This document shows, piece by piece, positions 49,954 to 58,172 of a stretch of 64,000 nucleotides of DNA (within the stretch, counting starts at the first letter, position 1; every line of letters begins with the position of its first letter). Position numbers and translations under genes: made by a program. Source of the DNA: Alcanivorax sp. (GTDB lineage: Bacteria > Pseudomonadota > Gammaproteobacteria > Pseudomonadales > Alcanivoracaceae); NCBI GenBank assembly GCA_017794945.1, contig CP051239.1, positions 1,726,692 to 1,790,691 on the forward strand, in the 5' to 3' direction. The notes below the pieces were generated by a model that ran no database searches, was not told the origin of the DNA, and worked only from the letters and a program-made list of their open reading frames with translations.

Positions 49954-51341
49954 TGGGTTTCCTCGTCGTTGTCCTTGGTGAAGGTCTGGTCGTTCTCGCC
50001 GCTGAAGAAGCGGCGACCGTAGATCAGAAGGCACAGCGCCACGCCCACGGCGAACGCCCAGGTGGCGCCCTTGGTGGCAAGCACCGCGGCGACTACCCCG
50101 GCGATGCCCAGGTCGCGCTGGCTGCGCGCTTCAAGAATGCCGATACGCACGCTCACGTAGCCCTGGATCAGCAGCGTCAGCGCCAGGGCCACGCCCAGGA
50201 TCGGTTCCACCAGGCTGACGATCGGCATCAGCAGCAGGCCGGTGTTGGTGCCCCAGCGGAACGAGCCGGCGCCGCCGAAGATCGAATCCATCGCCTTGCG
50301 GCCTTCCTTGAAGCGCTCCACGATCACCACGTGCATGGCGGCCCACAGCGGGCCGCACATGGCCACGTCCGGGCCGATGATGCTCATGGTGGCGTTGCGG
50401 CCGCCGAAGATCATGTGGGCGCGGTCCGGGTTGTAGTCCACGTTCTCATCCTGGCGGCTGGCGTCCGCTTCCTTGAGCAGCGCTTTGCCCTGCAGCACGT
50501 CGCCGAACAGCACGATGTAGGCCGCCAGCATGGTGGGGATCGCCTGCAGGAACATTTCCGGCGACGGCAGGCCCAGGCCGAACACGGTGTACTCGTTCCA
50601 CAGGGTGGCGAAGTCCGGCGTGGTGAAGCCCCATTCAATGGTCGGCCAGGGCGCTTCGCTGAACAGCGGCGCCAGCACGATGGCCAGGGCGATGATCGGA
50701 AAAATACCCAGCTTGCCCAGGGTGGACCAGAAGGCATTGCGGGTTTTCAGCACCGCGAAGTGCTTGGAGAAGATCAGATAGAAAGCGATGCCGATGGCGA
50801 TGGAAATGGTCCACGGAAAGCTCTCGAAACGGCCGCCCACCTCGAACACCGAAATCACCGCGGCGATGCCGGCGCCCATGATGATGCCCGCCTTGATCGC
50901 CGGTGGCACCAGGCTCACCACCCGCCTGGATAACCCGGTGGCGCCCAGCCCGATGCAGAACACACCCAGTAACAATTGAAACGCGATCAGCGCATGCACC
51001 CGGGCCTCGCCTTCCGGAAAACTGGCGCAGTAGGCCATCAACAGAGGGATCGCCGGAGTGATCCAGCCGGGCACCACCGGGTCGCCGAGCAGGTGATGCA
51101 ACAGGTAGAGAAAGCCGTTCAAAAGCACCACCGCCAGCGCCGCCTCGAACGGCATGCCCAGCAGTTCGGTCATCAACGGAATCGCGGCCAGATCCACCGC
51201 GCACATCAGCAGACCCTGGAAATAATCGGGCCATTCGAAGCGGTAATGCAGGAAGGGCAGACGGAGTTTGAACGGGCCCATCGGCCAGTAAAGGGTCTCG
51301 CCGTCCGGCCGACGGTAATCACGCCTGGATGTGTCACCCAT
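49950..51341 (-). CDS. SLC23-like solute transporter
   Basis: 463 aa, about twelve membrane helices, with an N-terminal cytoplasmic stretch GPFKLRLPFLHYRFEWPDYFQGLLMCAVDL. Features such as GDPVVPGWITPAIPLLMAY and GIIMGAGIAAVISVFE recall the UraA/SLC26-type 7+7 fold, and the protein resembles those annotated as solute carrier family 23 proteins. Substrate unknown. It heads the coupled operon with the alcohol dehydrogenase and VOC genes, so the cargo may be an alcohol, aldehyde or their acid. Family assignment is moderate. Confidence 0.65.
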   Translation of the reverse strand: MGDTSRRDYRRPDGETLYWPMGPFKLRLPFLHYRFEWPDYFQGLLMCAVDLAAIPLMTELLGMPFEAALAVVLLNGFLYLLHHLLGDPVVPGWITPAIPLLMAYCASFPEGEARVHALIAFQLLLGVFCIGLGATGLSRRVVSLVPPAIKAGIIMGAGIAAVISVFEVGGRFESFPWTISIAIGIAFYLIFSKHFAVLKTRNAFWSTLGKLGIFPIIALAIVLAPLFSEAPWPTIEWGFTTPDFATLWNEYTVFGLGLPSPEMFLQAIPTMLAAYIVLFGDVLQGKALLKEADASRQDENVDYNPDRAHMIFGGRNATMSIIGPDVAMCGPLWAAMHVVIVERFKEGRKAMDSIFGGAGSFRWGTNTGLLLMPIVSLVEPILGVALALTLLIQGYVSVRIGILEARSQRDLGIAGVVAAVLATKGATWAFAVGVALCLLIYGRRFFSGENDQTFTKDNDEETQ

Positions 51342-51418
51342 GAAGAAGGTCCCGAGCTCGTTGGTATTATGGCGTCATCAGTGTATGACCCGTGGGTCAG
51401 GAATCAAGCGACCGGCGC

Positions 51419-52174
51419 TCAACCGAACAGATAGCGAAGCAGCATGGCCAGGCAGACGATCACGATCAACGGCCGGATCAAACGCGCGCCACCGCGCAGC
51501 ACCGCGTGGGAACCGAGCCAGGCGCCGGCCATCTGCCCGACGATCATCACCGCGCCGGTGACCCACAGCACCTTGCCGCCGACCACGAACAGCGTCAGCG
51601 AGGCGATGTTGCTGGCGAAGTTCAGCGCCTTGGCCTGGGCGGTGGCGGTGATCAGATCCTGGCCGCGCAGGGCCACGCCGGTGAGCGAGAAGAACGAACC
51701 GGTGCCCGGCCCGAAGAAGCCGTCGTAGAAGCCGATTACCGGCACCACGGTGCGCTCGTAAAGGCGCGCTGAGAGGCGTGGCGCGCGGGTGACGTTGCCG
51801 GCGCCGGGGCTGAACAGGAAGTACAGCGCGATCACCGCCAGCACCACCGGCACCAGCACCTGCAGCGCATCGCTGTCGGTGAGCTGCACCAGCACCGTGC
51901 CCAAGGCGCTGCCCGCAAGTGACCACAGGAACGGGCGCCTCAGACCCGCCAGTGTCTCGGCGAAGCGCCGCCGGCGCAGCAGCATGAAGGTGGCCATGCC
52001 GGAGCCGAAGGTGCCCTGCAGCTTGTTGGTGGCGAGCGCGTTCACCGGGTTCAGCCCGGCCAGCAACAGCGCCGGCAGGGTCAGCAGGCCGCCGCCGCCG
52101 GCCAGGGTGTCGATAAAGCCGGCCAGCAGGGCGACCCCGCCCAGCATCAGTAATAGCGACAGTTCCAGTTCCAC
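51419..52174 (-). CDS. TauE/SafE family sulfite exporter-like permease
   Basis: 251 aa from GTG 52174, after GAGGAGGG. Eight membrane helices of the TSUP fold: LLLMLGGVALLAGFIDTLAGGGGLLTLPALLLAGLNPVNALATNKLQGTFGSGMATFML in the first repeat and VVPVIGFYDGFFGPGTGSFFSLTGVALRGQDLITATAQAKALNFASNIASL in the second. It may export sulfite, sulfoacetate or another sulfur anion. Separated from the SLC23-like gene by 77 bp; a separate unit on the same strand. Confidence 0.88.
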   Translation of the reverse strand: MELELSLLLMLGGVALLAGFIDTLAGGGGLLTLPALLLAGLNPVNALATNKLQGTFGSGMATFMLLRRRRFAETLAGLRRPFLWSLAGSALGTVLVQLTDSDALQVLVPVVLAVIALYFLFSPGAGNVTRAPRLSARLYERTVVPVIGFYDGFFGPGTGSFFSLTGVALRGQDLITATAQAKALNFASNIASLTLFVVGGKVLWVTGAVMIVGQMAGAWLGSHAVLRGGARLIRPLIVIVCLAMLLRYLFG

Positions 52175-52334
52175 GCTTGGCCCTCCTCAAGGGGCACGAG
52201 TCTAACGTGAACCGGCGCGCCGCTGTTAAACAGTGTTAAGCGGGGGCGTGGTCCGGCCTGCCGGGGCGTAGGATGAAGGGCGTGATTCGCGGTTGCCCAA
52301 GGACGGCAGCCGATACCGTCAAAGGAGTAGTACG

Positions 52335-53072
52335 ATGCGCAATCTCACTGTTTTGCTGACCACCGGTGCGCTCACCGGCACTTTGTTCCTGGCGGGCTGC
52401 CAACCGCCGGACGAGGACAAGGCCAAGCAGGAAGCGAAGAGCGAAGAAACCGTTCCCCACCCGCCCATTGAGACGTCCGCGCGCGGAGAAGACAGCGGGG
52501 CTGACGGGCCTGGCGGTCCGGCCGATGGCAGCGAGGAGCAAGCCGGTGGCGGCTATGAATCCGCCCAGGAAGAAGGCCAGGCGGCATCGGGGGACAGCGC
52601 CGCCACCTACACCAATGAGGCCTTCCGGGTACAAGTCGATTATCCGGGCTCGTTGGAAAAGGTGTCCGTTGAGCAGGACGGCGCCTGGCATGCTTTTGCC
52701 GGCGGGCAGGGCGATGGCCGGCAATTGCTGGTATTGAAGGTGCCCGGCGAGGTGGACGCTCGCTTCCAACTCGGCGCCAGCCGCAGCACCCAGGCGCTGT
52801 CGCACTGCAAGGATCTGCCGGAAGGCGCCGACCGGGAAAGCAAACAAACGCTAACCATTGATGAGGTGCCGTTTGCCCGCTTCGACACCAATCAGGTCAG
52901 CGGCGACACCTACAAGACCGTACGCAGCTACCGCGCCACCTACACGGAGTCCTGCTACGCCATCGACCTGATCGCCAGCGGCAGCGGCGGCCAGGGCCAG
53001 GCGGCGGACCGCCAGACCCAGGCCCTGGAAACGCTGCAGACGGTGCTCGACGGCGTCCGGTTCACCGAGTAA
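52335..53072 (+). CDS. Lipoprotein with acidic linker, uncharacterised
   Basis: 245 aa from ATG 52335 (AAAGGAG eight bases upstream). Lipobox LFLAGC with Cys22. Residues 25-90 are low-complexity, rich in Glu, Asp, Gly and Ala. Residues ~92-245 form a globular domain (YTNEAFRVQVDYPGSLEKVSVEQDGAWHAFAGG, then YKTVRSYRATYTESCYAIDLIASGSG). I do not know a family for it. It ends with 11 bases of overlap with the convergent RND permease gene. Confidence 0.7.
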   Translation: MRNLTVLLTTGALTGTLFLAGCQPPDEDKAKQEAKSEETVPHPPIETSARGEDSGADGPGGPADGSEEQAGGGYESAQEEGQAASGDSAATYTNEAFRVQVDYPGSLEKVSVEQDGAWHAFAGGQGDGRQLLVLKVPGEVDARFQLGASRSTQALSHCKDLPEGADRESKQTLTIDEVPFARFDTNQVSGDTYKTVRSYRATYTESCYAIDLIASGSGGQGQAADRQTQALETLQTVLDGVRFTE

Positions 53073-56000
53073 CCGGCTCGTCGTTGTGGGTCTCCTTGAC
53101 CCGGAACCAGGCGGCGTACAGCGCCGGCAGGAACAGCAGGGTCAAGGCGGTGGCCACGATCAGCCCACCCATGATCGCCACCGCCATGGGGCCGAAGAAG
53201 TCGCTGCGTGACAGCGGAATCATCGCCAGCACGGCGGTCAGCGCGGTCAGCGCGATGGGCCGGAAGCGGCGCACCGTGGACTCGATGATCGCGTCCCACT
53301 GGCTGCGGCCCTGGCTGATGTCCTGCTCGATCTGGTCCACCAGGATCACCGAGTTGCGCATGATCATGCCGGTCAGGGCGATGGTGCCGAGCATCGCCAC
53401 GAAACCGAACGGCTCGCCGAACAGCAGCAGGAACAGCGTCACGCCGATCAGGCCCAGCGGCGCGGTGAGGAACACCATGGTGGTCAGCGAGAAGCGGCGC
53501 AGCTGCAGCATCAGCAGGGTGATCACCACCAGCACGAACAGCGGCAGGCCGGCGTTCACCGAGCTCTGGCCGCGGGCGGATTCCTCCACCGTGCCACCCA
53601 CCTCCAGCAGGTAACCCGGCGGCAGGGCGTCACGCACGCCTTGCAGCCTGGGCCGCAGCTGGTTCACCAGCGTGGCCGGTTGCTCGTCGCCGTAGATATC
53701 GGCGCGCACGGTGACCGTGGGCAGCCGGTTGCGGTGCCAGATGATGCCTTCCTCGAAGCCGTACTCCAGCGTCGCCACCTGATTGAGCGGCACGCTGCGG
53801 CCGGTCTCGGTCTGTACCGCCAGGTTACCCAGCTGCCCCAGGGCTTCGCGCTCGCGGGCGTCACCGCGCACTTCCACGTCGATCAGCTCGTTGTCCTCGC
53901 GGTACTGGCTCACCGCCACCCCGGACAGAGAGCTCTGCAGTGCCCGGGACAGGTCGGACGTATTCACGCCCAGCGCGCGGGCGCGGTCCTGGTCCACGTC
54001 CAGGCGCACCACCTTGCTGGGTTCTTCCCAGTCCAGATGCACATTGGTCACCGCCGGGTTGTCGCGTACCACCGCGGCCACCTCGCGGGCCAGTTCGCGC
54101 ACCTTGGGAATGTGCTCGCCGGATACCCGGAACTGAATCGGGTAGCCCACCGGCGGGCCGTTCTCCAGCCGCGACACCCGGCTGCGCAGCGTCGGGAACT
54201 GTTCGCGCATGGTGTCGATCAGCCAGCTACGGATCCGCTCGCGCTGTTCGATGCTGTCGGTGAGCACCACGAACTGGGCGAAGCTGGCCGCCGGCAACTG
54301 CTGGTCCAGGGGCAGGTAAAAACGTGGCGAGCCGGCGCCCACATAGGCCACGTAATGGTCGATGTCCGGATTGTCATCGAGCATCTTTTCCAGCCGTTCC
54401 GCCTCGGCCTGGGTGGCTTCCAGGGACGCGCCCTCGTGCAGTTTCAGGTCGACCATCAGCTCCAGGCGCGCCGACGGCGGGAAAAACTGTTGCGGCACCA
54501 ACCGGAACAGCGCCAGCGATCCGACGAAAATCAGCAGGGTCAGGGTGATCACCGTTTTGCGGTAGCGCACGCACCACAGCACCAGCCGCCGGAAGCGCTG
54601 GTAGAACGGTTTTTGGTAAGGGTCATGCACCTTGCCGTCGGCGTCGCGGCGGGCCAGCTCCGGCAGCAGCTTGTCGCCCAGGTAAGGCACGAACACCACG
54701 GCGGTGATCCAGGACACCAGCAGCGACAGCGTCACCACCTGGAAGATCGAACGGGTGTATTCGCCGGTGCCGGACTCGGCGGTGGCGATGGGCAGAAAGC
54801 CCGCAGCGGTGATCAGCGTGCCGGTGAGCATCGGGAAAGCGGTGCTGGTCCAGGCGAAGCCGGCCGCTTTCAAGCGGCTGAAGCCCTGTTCCATTTTGAT
54901 CGCCATCATTTCCACGGCGATGATGGCGTCGTCCACCATCAGGCCCAGCGCCAGCACCAGCGCCCCCAGGGAAATCTTGTGCAGGCCGATGTCGAAGTAG
55001 TGCATCAGCGCGAAGGTCATCGCCAGCACCAGCGGAATCGACAGGGCCACCACCAGGCCGGTGCGCGCGCCCAGCGAGAAGAAGCTCACCAGCAGGACGA
55101 TCACCAGCGCTTCGATCAGCACCTGCACGAATTCGCCGACGCCGGCCTCCACCGCCGCCGGCTGGTCGGACACCTTGCTCAGAGTCAGCCCCGCCGGCAG
55201 CGTGGCCTGCAGGCGCTTGAACTCCGCGTCCAGGTTTTCACCCAGGGCGAGAATGTCGCCGCCGTCCTTCATGGACACCGCCAGGCCGATGGCGTTTTCG
55301 CCCAGGAAGCGCATGCGCGGTTCGGCCGGGTCGCTGAAGCCACGGAACACCTCGGCGATGTCGCCCAAGCGCAGGGTGCGGCCGTTCACATCGATGGGAA
55401 AACGGCGGATCTCTTCCACCGAGCGGAACTGGCCGGACACGCGCAGGCGCACCCGGTCGCTGGGGGTCTCGAAGAAACCCGCCTGGGCCACCGCGTTCTG
55501 CGCTTGCAACGCCTGCTGCACGGCGCCCATGGGAATACCCAAAGACGCCAGCTTGGTGTTGGACAGCTCCACCCAGATTTTTTCGTCCTGGACGCCCACC
55601 AACTCCACCTTGCCGGCGTCCTCCACCCGCTGCAGGGCAAGTTGCAGACGTTCGGCGTAATCCTTCATCAGGGCGTAGTCGAAACCGGGACCGGTGAGCG
55701 CGTAGATATTGCCGAAGGTGGTGCCGAATTCGTCATTAAAGAACGGCCCCTGGGCGTCCGGCGGCAGGGTATGCTTGATGTCGCCGACCTTCTTGCGCAC
55801 CTGGTACCAAAGATCGGGGATTTCCGAGGAGTGCATGTCGTCGCGGGCCACGAACAGCACCTGCGACTGGCCGGGCCGGGAGAACGAGGTGATGCGGTCG
55901 TAGTCGCCGGTCTCCATTAATTTCTTTTCAATGCGTTCGGTGACCTGGCGGCTCACCTCCTCGGCGCTGGCGCCGGGCCAGACGGTGTTCACCACCATCA

Positions 56001-56136
56001 CCTTGAAGGTGAAGGGCGGGTCCTCGCTCTGGCCCAGCTGCGAATAGGACAGGGCGCCCAGGGCGCCCAGCAGGATCATCGCGTAGAGCACCAGGGCGCG
56101 GTTTCTCAGGGCCCATTCGGAAAGGTTGAAGCGCAT
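53062..56136 (-). CDS. RND efflux permease, HAE-1/AcrB-like
   Basis: 1024 aa, full length. Twelve helices in two halves with large periplasmic loops. Proton-relay residues in helix 4: LGALVLALGLMVDDAIIAVEMMAIKMEQG (Asp-Asp), and helix 10/11 PLGLIGVTLFLLLFGEPFGFVAMLGTIALTGMIMRNSVILVDQI. It exports drugs or solvents from the periplasm or inner leaflet with the adaptor encoded just upstream. No TolC-type gene is beside it. The gene follows the adaptor by 2 bp. Confidence 0.93.
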   Translation of the reverse strand: MRFNLSEWALRNRALVLYAMILLGALGALSYSQLGQSEDPPFTFKVMVVNTVWPGASAEEVSRQVTERIEKKLMETGDYDRITSFSRPGQSQVLFVARDDMHSSEIPDLWYQVRKKVGDIKHTLPPDAQGPFFNDEFGTTFGNIYALTGPGFDYALMKDYAERLQLALQRVEDAGKVELVGVQDEKIWVELSNTKLASLGIPMGAVQQALQAQNAVAQAGFFETPSDRVRLRVSGQFRSVEEIRRFPIDVNGRTLRLGDIAEVFRGFSDPAEPRMRFLGENAIGLAVSMKDGGDILALGENLDAEFKRLQATLPAGLTLSKVSDQPAAVEAGVGEFVQVLIEALVIVLLVSFFSLGARTGLVVALSIPLVLAMTFALMHYFDIGLHKISLGALVLALGLMVDDAIIAVEMMAIKMEQGFSRLKAAGFAWTSTAFPMLTGTLITAAGFLPIATAESGTGEYTRSIFQVVTLSLLVSWITAVVFVPYLGDKLLPELARRDADGKVHDPYQKPFYQRFRRLVLWCVRYRKTVITLTLLIFVGSLALFRLVPQQFFPPSARLELMVDLKLHEGASLEATQAEAERLEKMLDDNPDIDHYVAYVGAGSPRFYLPLDQQLPAASFAQFVVLTDSIEQRERIRSWLIDTMREQFPTLRSRVSRLENGPPVGYPIQFRVSGEHIPKVRELAREVAAVVRDNPAVTNVHLDWEEPSKVVRLDVDQDRARALGVNTSDLSRALQSSLSGVAVSQYREDNELIDVEVRGDAREREALGQLGNLAVQTETGRSVPLNQVATLEYGFEEGIIWHRNRLPTVTVRADIYGDEQPATLVNQLRPRLQGVRDALPPGYLLEVGGTVEESARGQSSVNAGLPLFVLVVITLLMLQLRRFSLTTMVFLTAPLGLIGVTLFLLLFGEPFGFVAMLGTIALTGMIMRNSVILVDQIEQDISQGRSQWDAIIESTVRRFRPIALTALTAVLAMIPLSRSDFFGPMAVAIMGGLIVATALTLLFLPALYAAWFRVKETHNDEPVTR

Positions 56137-56138
56137 CG

Positions 56139-57293
56139 CTACTCTCCATCCTCCTGGCCACCATCCCGGCCACCGTTCTGGCCGTTGCCCTGACCGTCAC
56201 CCGTGCTGACCTGACGGTTCTGGCGATCCACCGGGCGCACCTTCTGGCCTTCGCGCAGCACCTGGGTGCCGGCGGCCACCACCCAGTCGTCCGCCGACAG
56301 GCCGGCCAGCACCGGCACCCGGTCTTCCCGGTAGGCGCCGGTGCGCACCGGGGTTTTCACCAGGGTGTGGTCATCCGGGTTCACCACCCACACAAAGGGC
56401 TCGCCCTGGTCGGCGGTGACCGCCGCCAGGGGTACCGTGAGCACATCGGCGCCGCCGTTGGCGTGGTCCACCAGCACCCGCGCGCTCTGCCCCAGTTCGG
56501 CGTTGGCGGTCTCGTTGTCGAAGGCGACGCGGGCCTCGAAGGTTCGCGAGCTCGGGTCCGCCGCCGGCGCCAGCTCGCGGATGCGTCCCGGGAAGGGTTC
56601 GCCGGGGCGCGACCACAGTTCGATGGCCACCTCGTCGCCCACCTGGAACCGCTTCACATCCTGCTCCGGCAGATCGATGACCACTTCCCGGTCGCCGTCC
56701 ACGGCCAGCACGAACACCGCCTGGCCGGCGGCCACCACCTGACCGGCCTCCGCCAGACGTTGCGCGATAACGCCGGTTTCCGGCGCTTCCAGCACCGCGT
56801 AATCGGCCTGGTTGCTGGCCACCTTGAGCTGTGCGCGGGCCTGCTCCAGCTGGGCGTCGCTGGCTTCGGCGCGGCTCTCCACGGAATCGAACTGCGACTG
56901 ACTGATCACCTGCCGGTCGAGCAGGGCGCGGTAGCGCTCCAGCTCGCTGCGCGCCAGCCGCTGATCCGAACGGGCCGACGCCACCCGGGCGCGGGCCGCG
57001 TCCAGTTCCAGGCCCACGTCCTCGGCGTTCAGCTCCGCCAGCGGCTGGCCGGCCTCCACCCGGTCGCCCACGGTCACCATGCGGCGGCTGATTTTGCCGC
57101 CGATGCGGAACGCCAGCTCCGGCTCGTAGCGGGCCCGTATCTCGCCGGGGTAGATATCGCGCAGGGCGTCGCCGGTACCGGGCTGCACCACCAGGGCCGG
57201 ACGCGGGGTGGTGTCGCTTTCAGGCTCCGCCGGGGAGCAGGCGACAAGCCATAAAGCCAGCGGCAGCAGAGCGAGCAGTGGATAACGAGACAT
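56139..57293 (-). CDS. RND periplasmic adaptor lipoprotein
   Basis: 384 aa. Lipobox LWLVACSP (Cys ~19). Lipoyl halves YEPELAFRIGGKISRRMVTVGDRVEAGQPLAELN and VLEAPETGVIAQRLAEAGQVVAAGQAVFVLAVDG flank an alpha-hairpin (residues ~95-150, ARARVASARSDQRLARSELERYRALLDRQVISQSQFDS). The beta-barrel and membrane-proximal domains follow. The last ~25 residues (STGDGQGNGQNGGRDGGQEDGE) form a Gly/Asn/Gln/Asp-rich tail not found in typical members. First gene of the pump operon; divergent from the TetR gene. Confidence 0.93.
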   Translation of the reverse strand: MSRYPLLALLPLALWLVACSPAEPESDTTPRPALVVQPGTGDALRDIYPGEIRARYEPELAFRIGGKISRRMVTVGDRVEAGQPLAELNAEDVGLELDAARARVASARSDQRLARSELERYRALLDRQVISQSQFDSVESRAEASDAQLEQARAQLKVASNQADYAVLEAPETGVIAQRLAEAGQVVAAGQAVFVLAVDGDREVVIDLPEQDVKRFQVGDEVAIELWSRPGEPFPGRIRELAPAADPSSRTFEARVAFDNETANAELGQSARVLVDHANGGADVLTVPLAAVTADQGEPFVWVVNPDDHTLVKTPVRTGAYREDRVPVLAGLSADDWVVAAGTQVLREGQKVRPVDRQNRQVSTGDGQGNGQNGGRDGGQEDGE

Positions 57294-57360
57294 GCCGGAA
57301 ACCCCCAGAGCCTGGTTGTGGAATGACGTAAAAGAAGGCGCGGACCGCGCCCGTGCAATG

Positions 57361-57378
57361 CTATACTCGCCGGTATAG
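57361..57378. promoter_or_regulatory. Palindromic operator of the RND pump/TetR divergent region
   Basis: CTATAC-TCGCCG-GTATAG is a perfect inverted repeat with 6-base arms and a 6-base spacer, containing TATACT and TATAGT -10-like hexamers in both directions. It is 67 bp from the adaptor start and 75 bp from the TetR start. A second feature, the near-direct repeat GGTCCACTAT/GGGCCACTAT at 57398-57407 and 57414-57423, lies in the TetR leader. Confidence 0.6.
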
Positions 57379-57453
57379 TAAGTTTATTGAACTCTTTGGT
57401 CCACTATCTCTTGGGGCCACTATTGTGTTGTTTGGCCGAAGGTTTGGAGAAGC

Positions 57454-58098
57454 ATGTCCGATAACGACTCCCAGACGGCTCTGCGTGGACGGCCGAAGGA
57501 CCCGGCCAAGCGCGAGGCGATTCTTGACGCCGCCAAGGCGCTGTTCATTTCCCAGGGGTTCGCCGGCACCAGCATGGACTCGGTGGCCGCCGAGGCCGGC
57601 GTTTCCAAGCTCACCGTGTACAGCCACTTTTCCGATAAGGCGACGCTGTTCGCCGCCGCGGTGGAAGCCAAATGCGAAGGGATGATGCCCTTCCCGATTT
57701 TCTCCCTGGAGGCCGACGACAGCCTCACCGCCGTGCTGGAACGCATCGGTCACGCCTTCGTGACGCTGATCAACAGCGAAGAGGCCATCGCCCTGGAGCG
57801 ACTGATGGCGAGTCTGGCGGGGCAGGACACCGAGATGGCCAGACTGTTTTTCGAGGCCGGACCGCAGCGCACCCTCAACGAAATGGAGCGCCTGCTCACC
57901 CGGGCCCGCGAACGCGGCCTGGTGCGCCTGGACGATCCCGCCGCCGCGGCGGAGCTGTTCTTCGGCATGCTGCAGAGCTGCCGCCACATGCAGCTGGTGA
58001 TCGGCTGCGGCGAAGCGCCTACCGGGCAGGAAGCCAAGGCTCACGTCCGCGAGGTGGTGCGGGTCTTTCTGGCCGGTTACGCCGCTGAGCCCTCCTGA
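57454..58098 (+). CDS. TetR/AcrR regulator of the RND pump
   Basis: 214 aa. Helix-turn-helix residues 17-65 (KREAILDAAKALFISQGFAGTSMDSVAAEAGVSKLTVYSHFSDKATLF), preceded by the basic RGRPKDPAK. The C-terminal domain (RLMASLAGQDTEMARLFFEAGPQRTLNEMERLLTRARERGLVRLDDPAAAAELFFGML) is of the AefR-like type. GGAG stands 8-12 bases before ATG. Divergent from the adaptor gene; it should bind the palindrome between them and repress the pump. Inducer unknown. Confidence 0.9.
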   Translation: MSDNDSQTALRGRPKDPAKREAILDAAKALFISQGFAGTSMDSVAAEAGVSKLTVYSHFSDKATLFAAAVEAKCEGMMPFPIFSLEADDSLTAVLERIGHAFVTLINSEEAIALERLMASLAGQDTEMARLFFEAGPQRTLNEMERLLTRARERGLVRLDDPAAAAELFFGMLQSCRHMQLVIGCGEAPTGQEAKAHVREVVRVFLAGYAAEPS

Positions 58099-58120
58099 AA
58101 GCGCGGGCAAGCTCCCACAG
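58097..58120 (-). repeat. REP-like fragment at the TetR stop
   Basis: On the minus strand CTGTGGGAGCTTGCCCGCGC..., with the TGTGGGAGC start of the REP-like units at 40312 and 40431 but a TTGCCCGCG stem. It begins at the TetR stop codon and lies between TetR and the alkylation-repair gene. Confidence 0.55.
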
Positions 58121-58172
58121 TCGGGTCCGAAAACGGCGAGTCCGTCGTTCCCCGCCGGGCTATGATGACCCC

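Noticed and set aside
53641..55920. 759-codon open frame antisense to the RND permease
   Set aside because: Arises from codon bias of the RND gene; composition is His/Gln/Arg-rich without domains.
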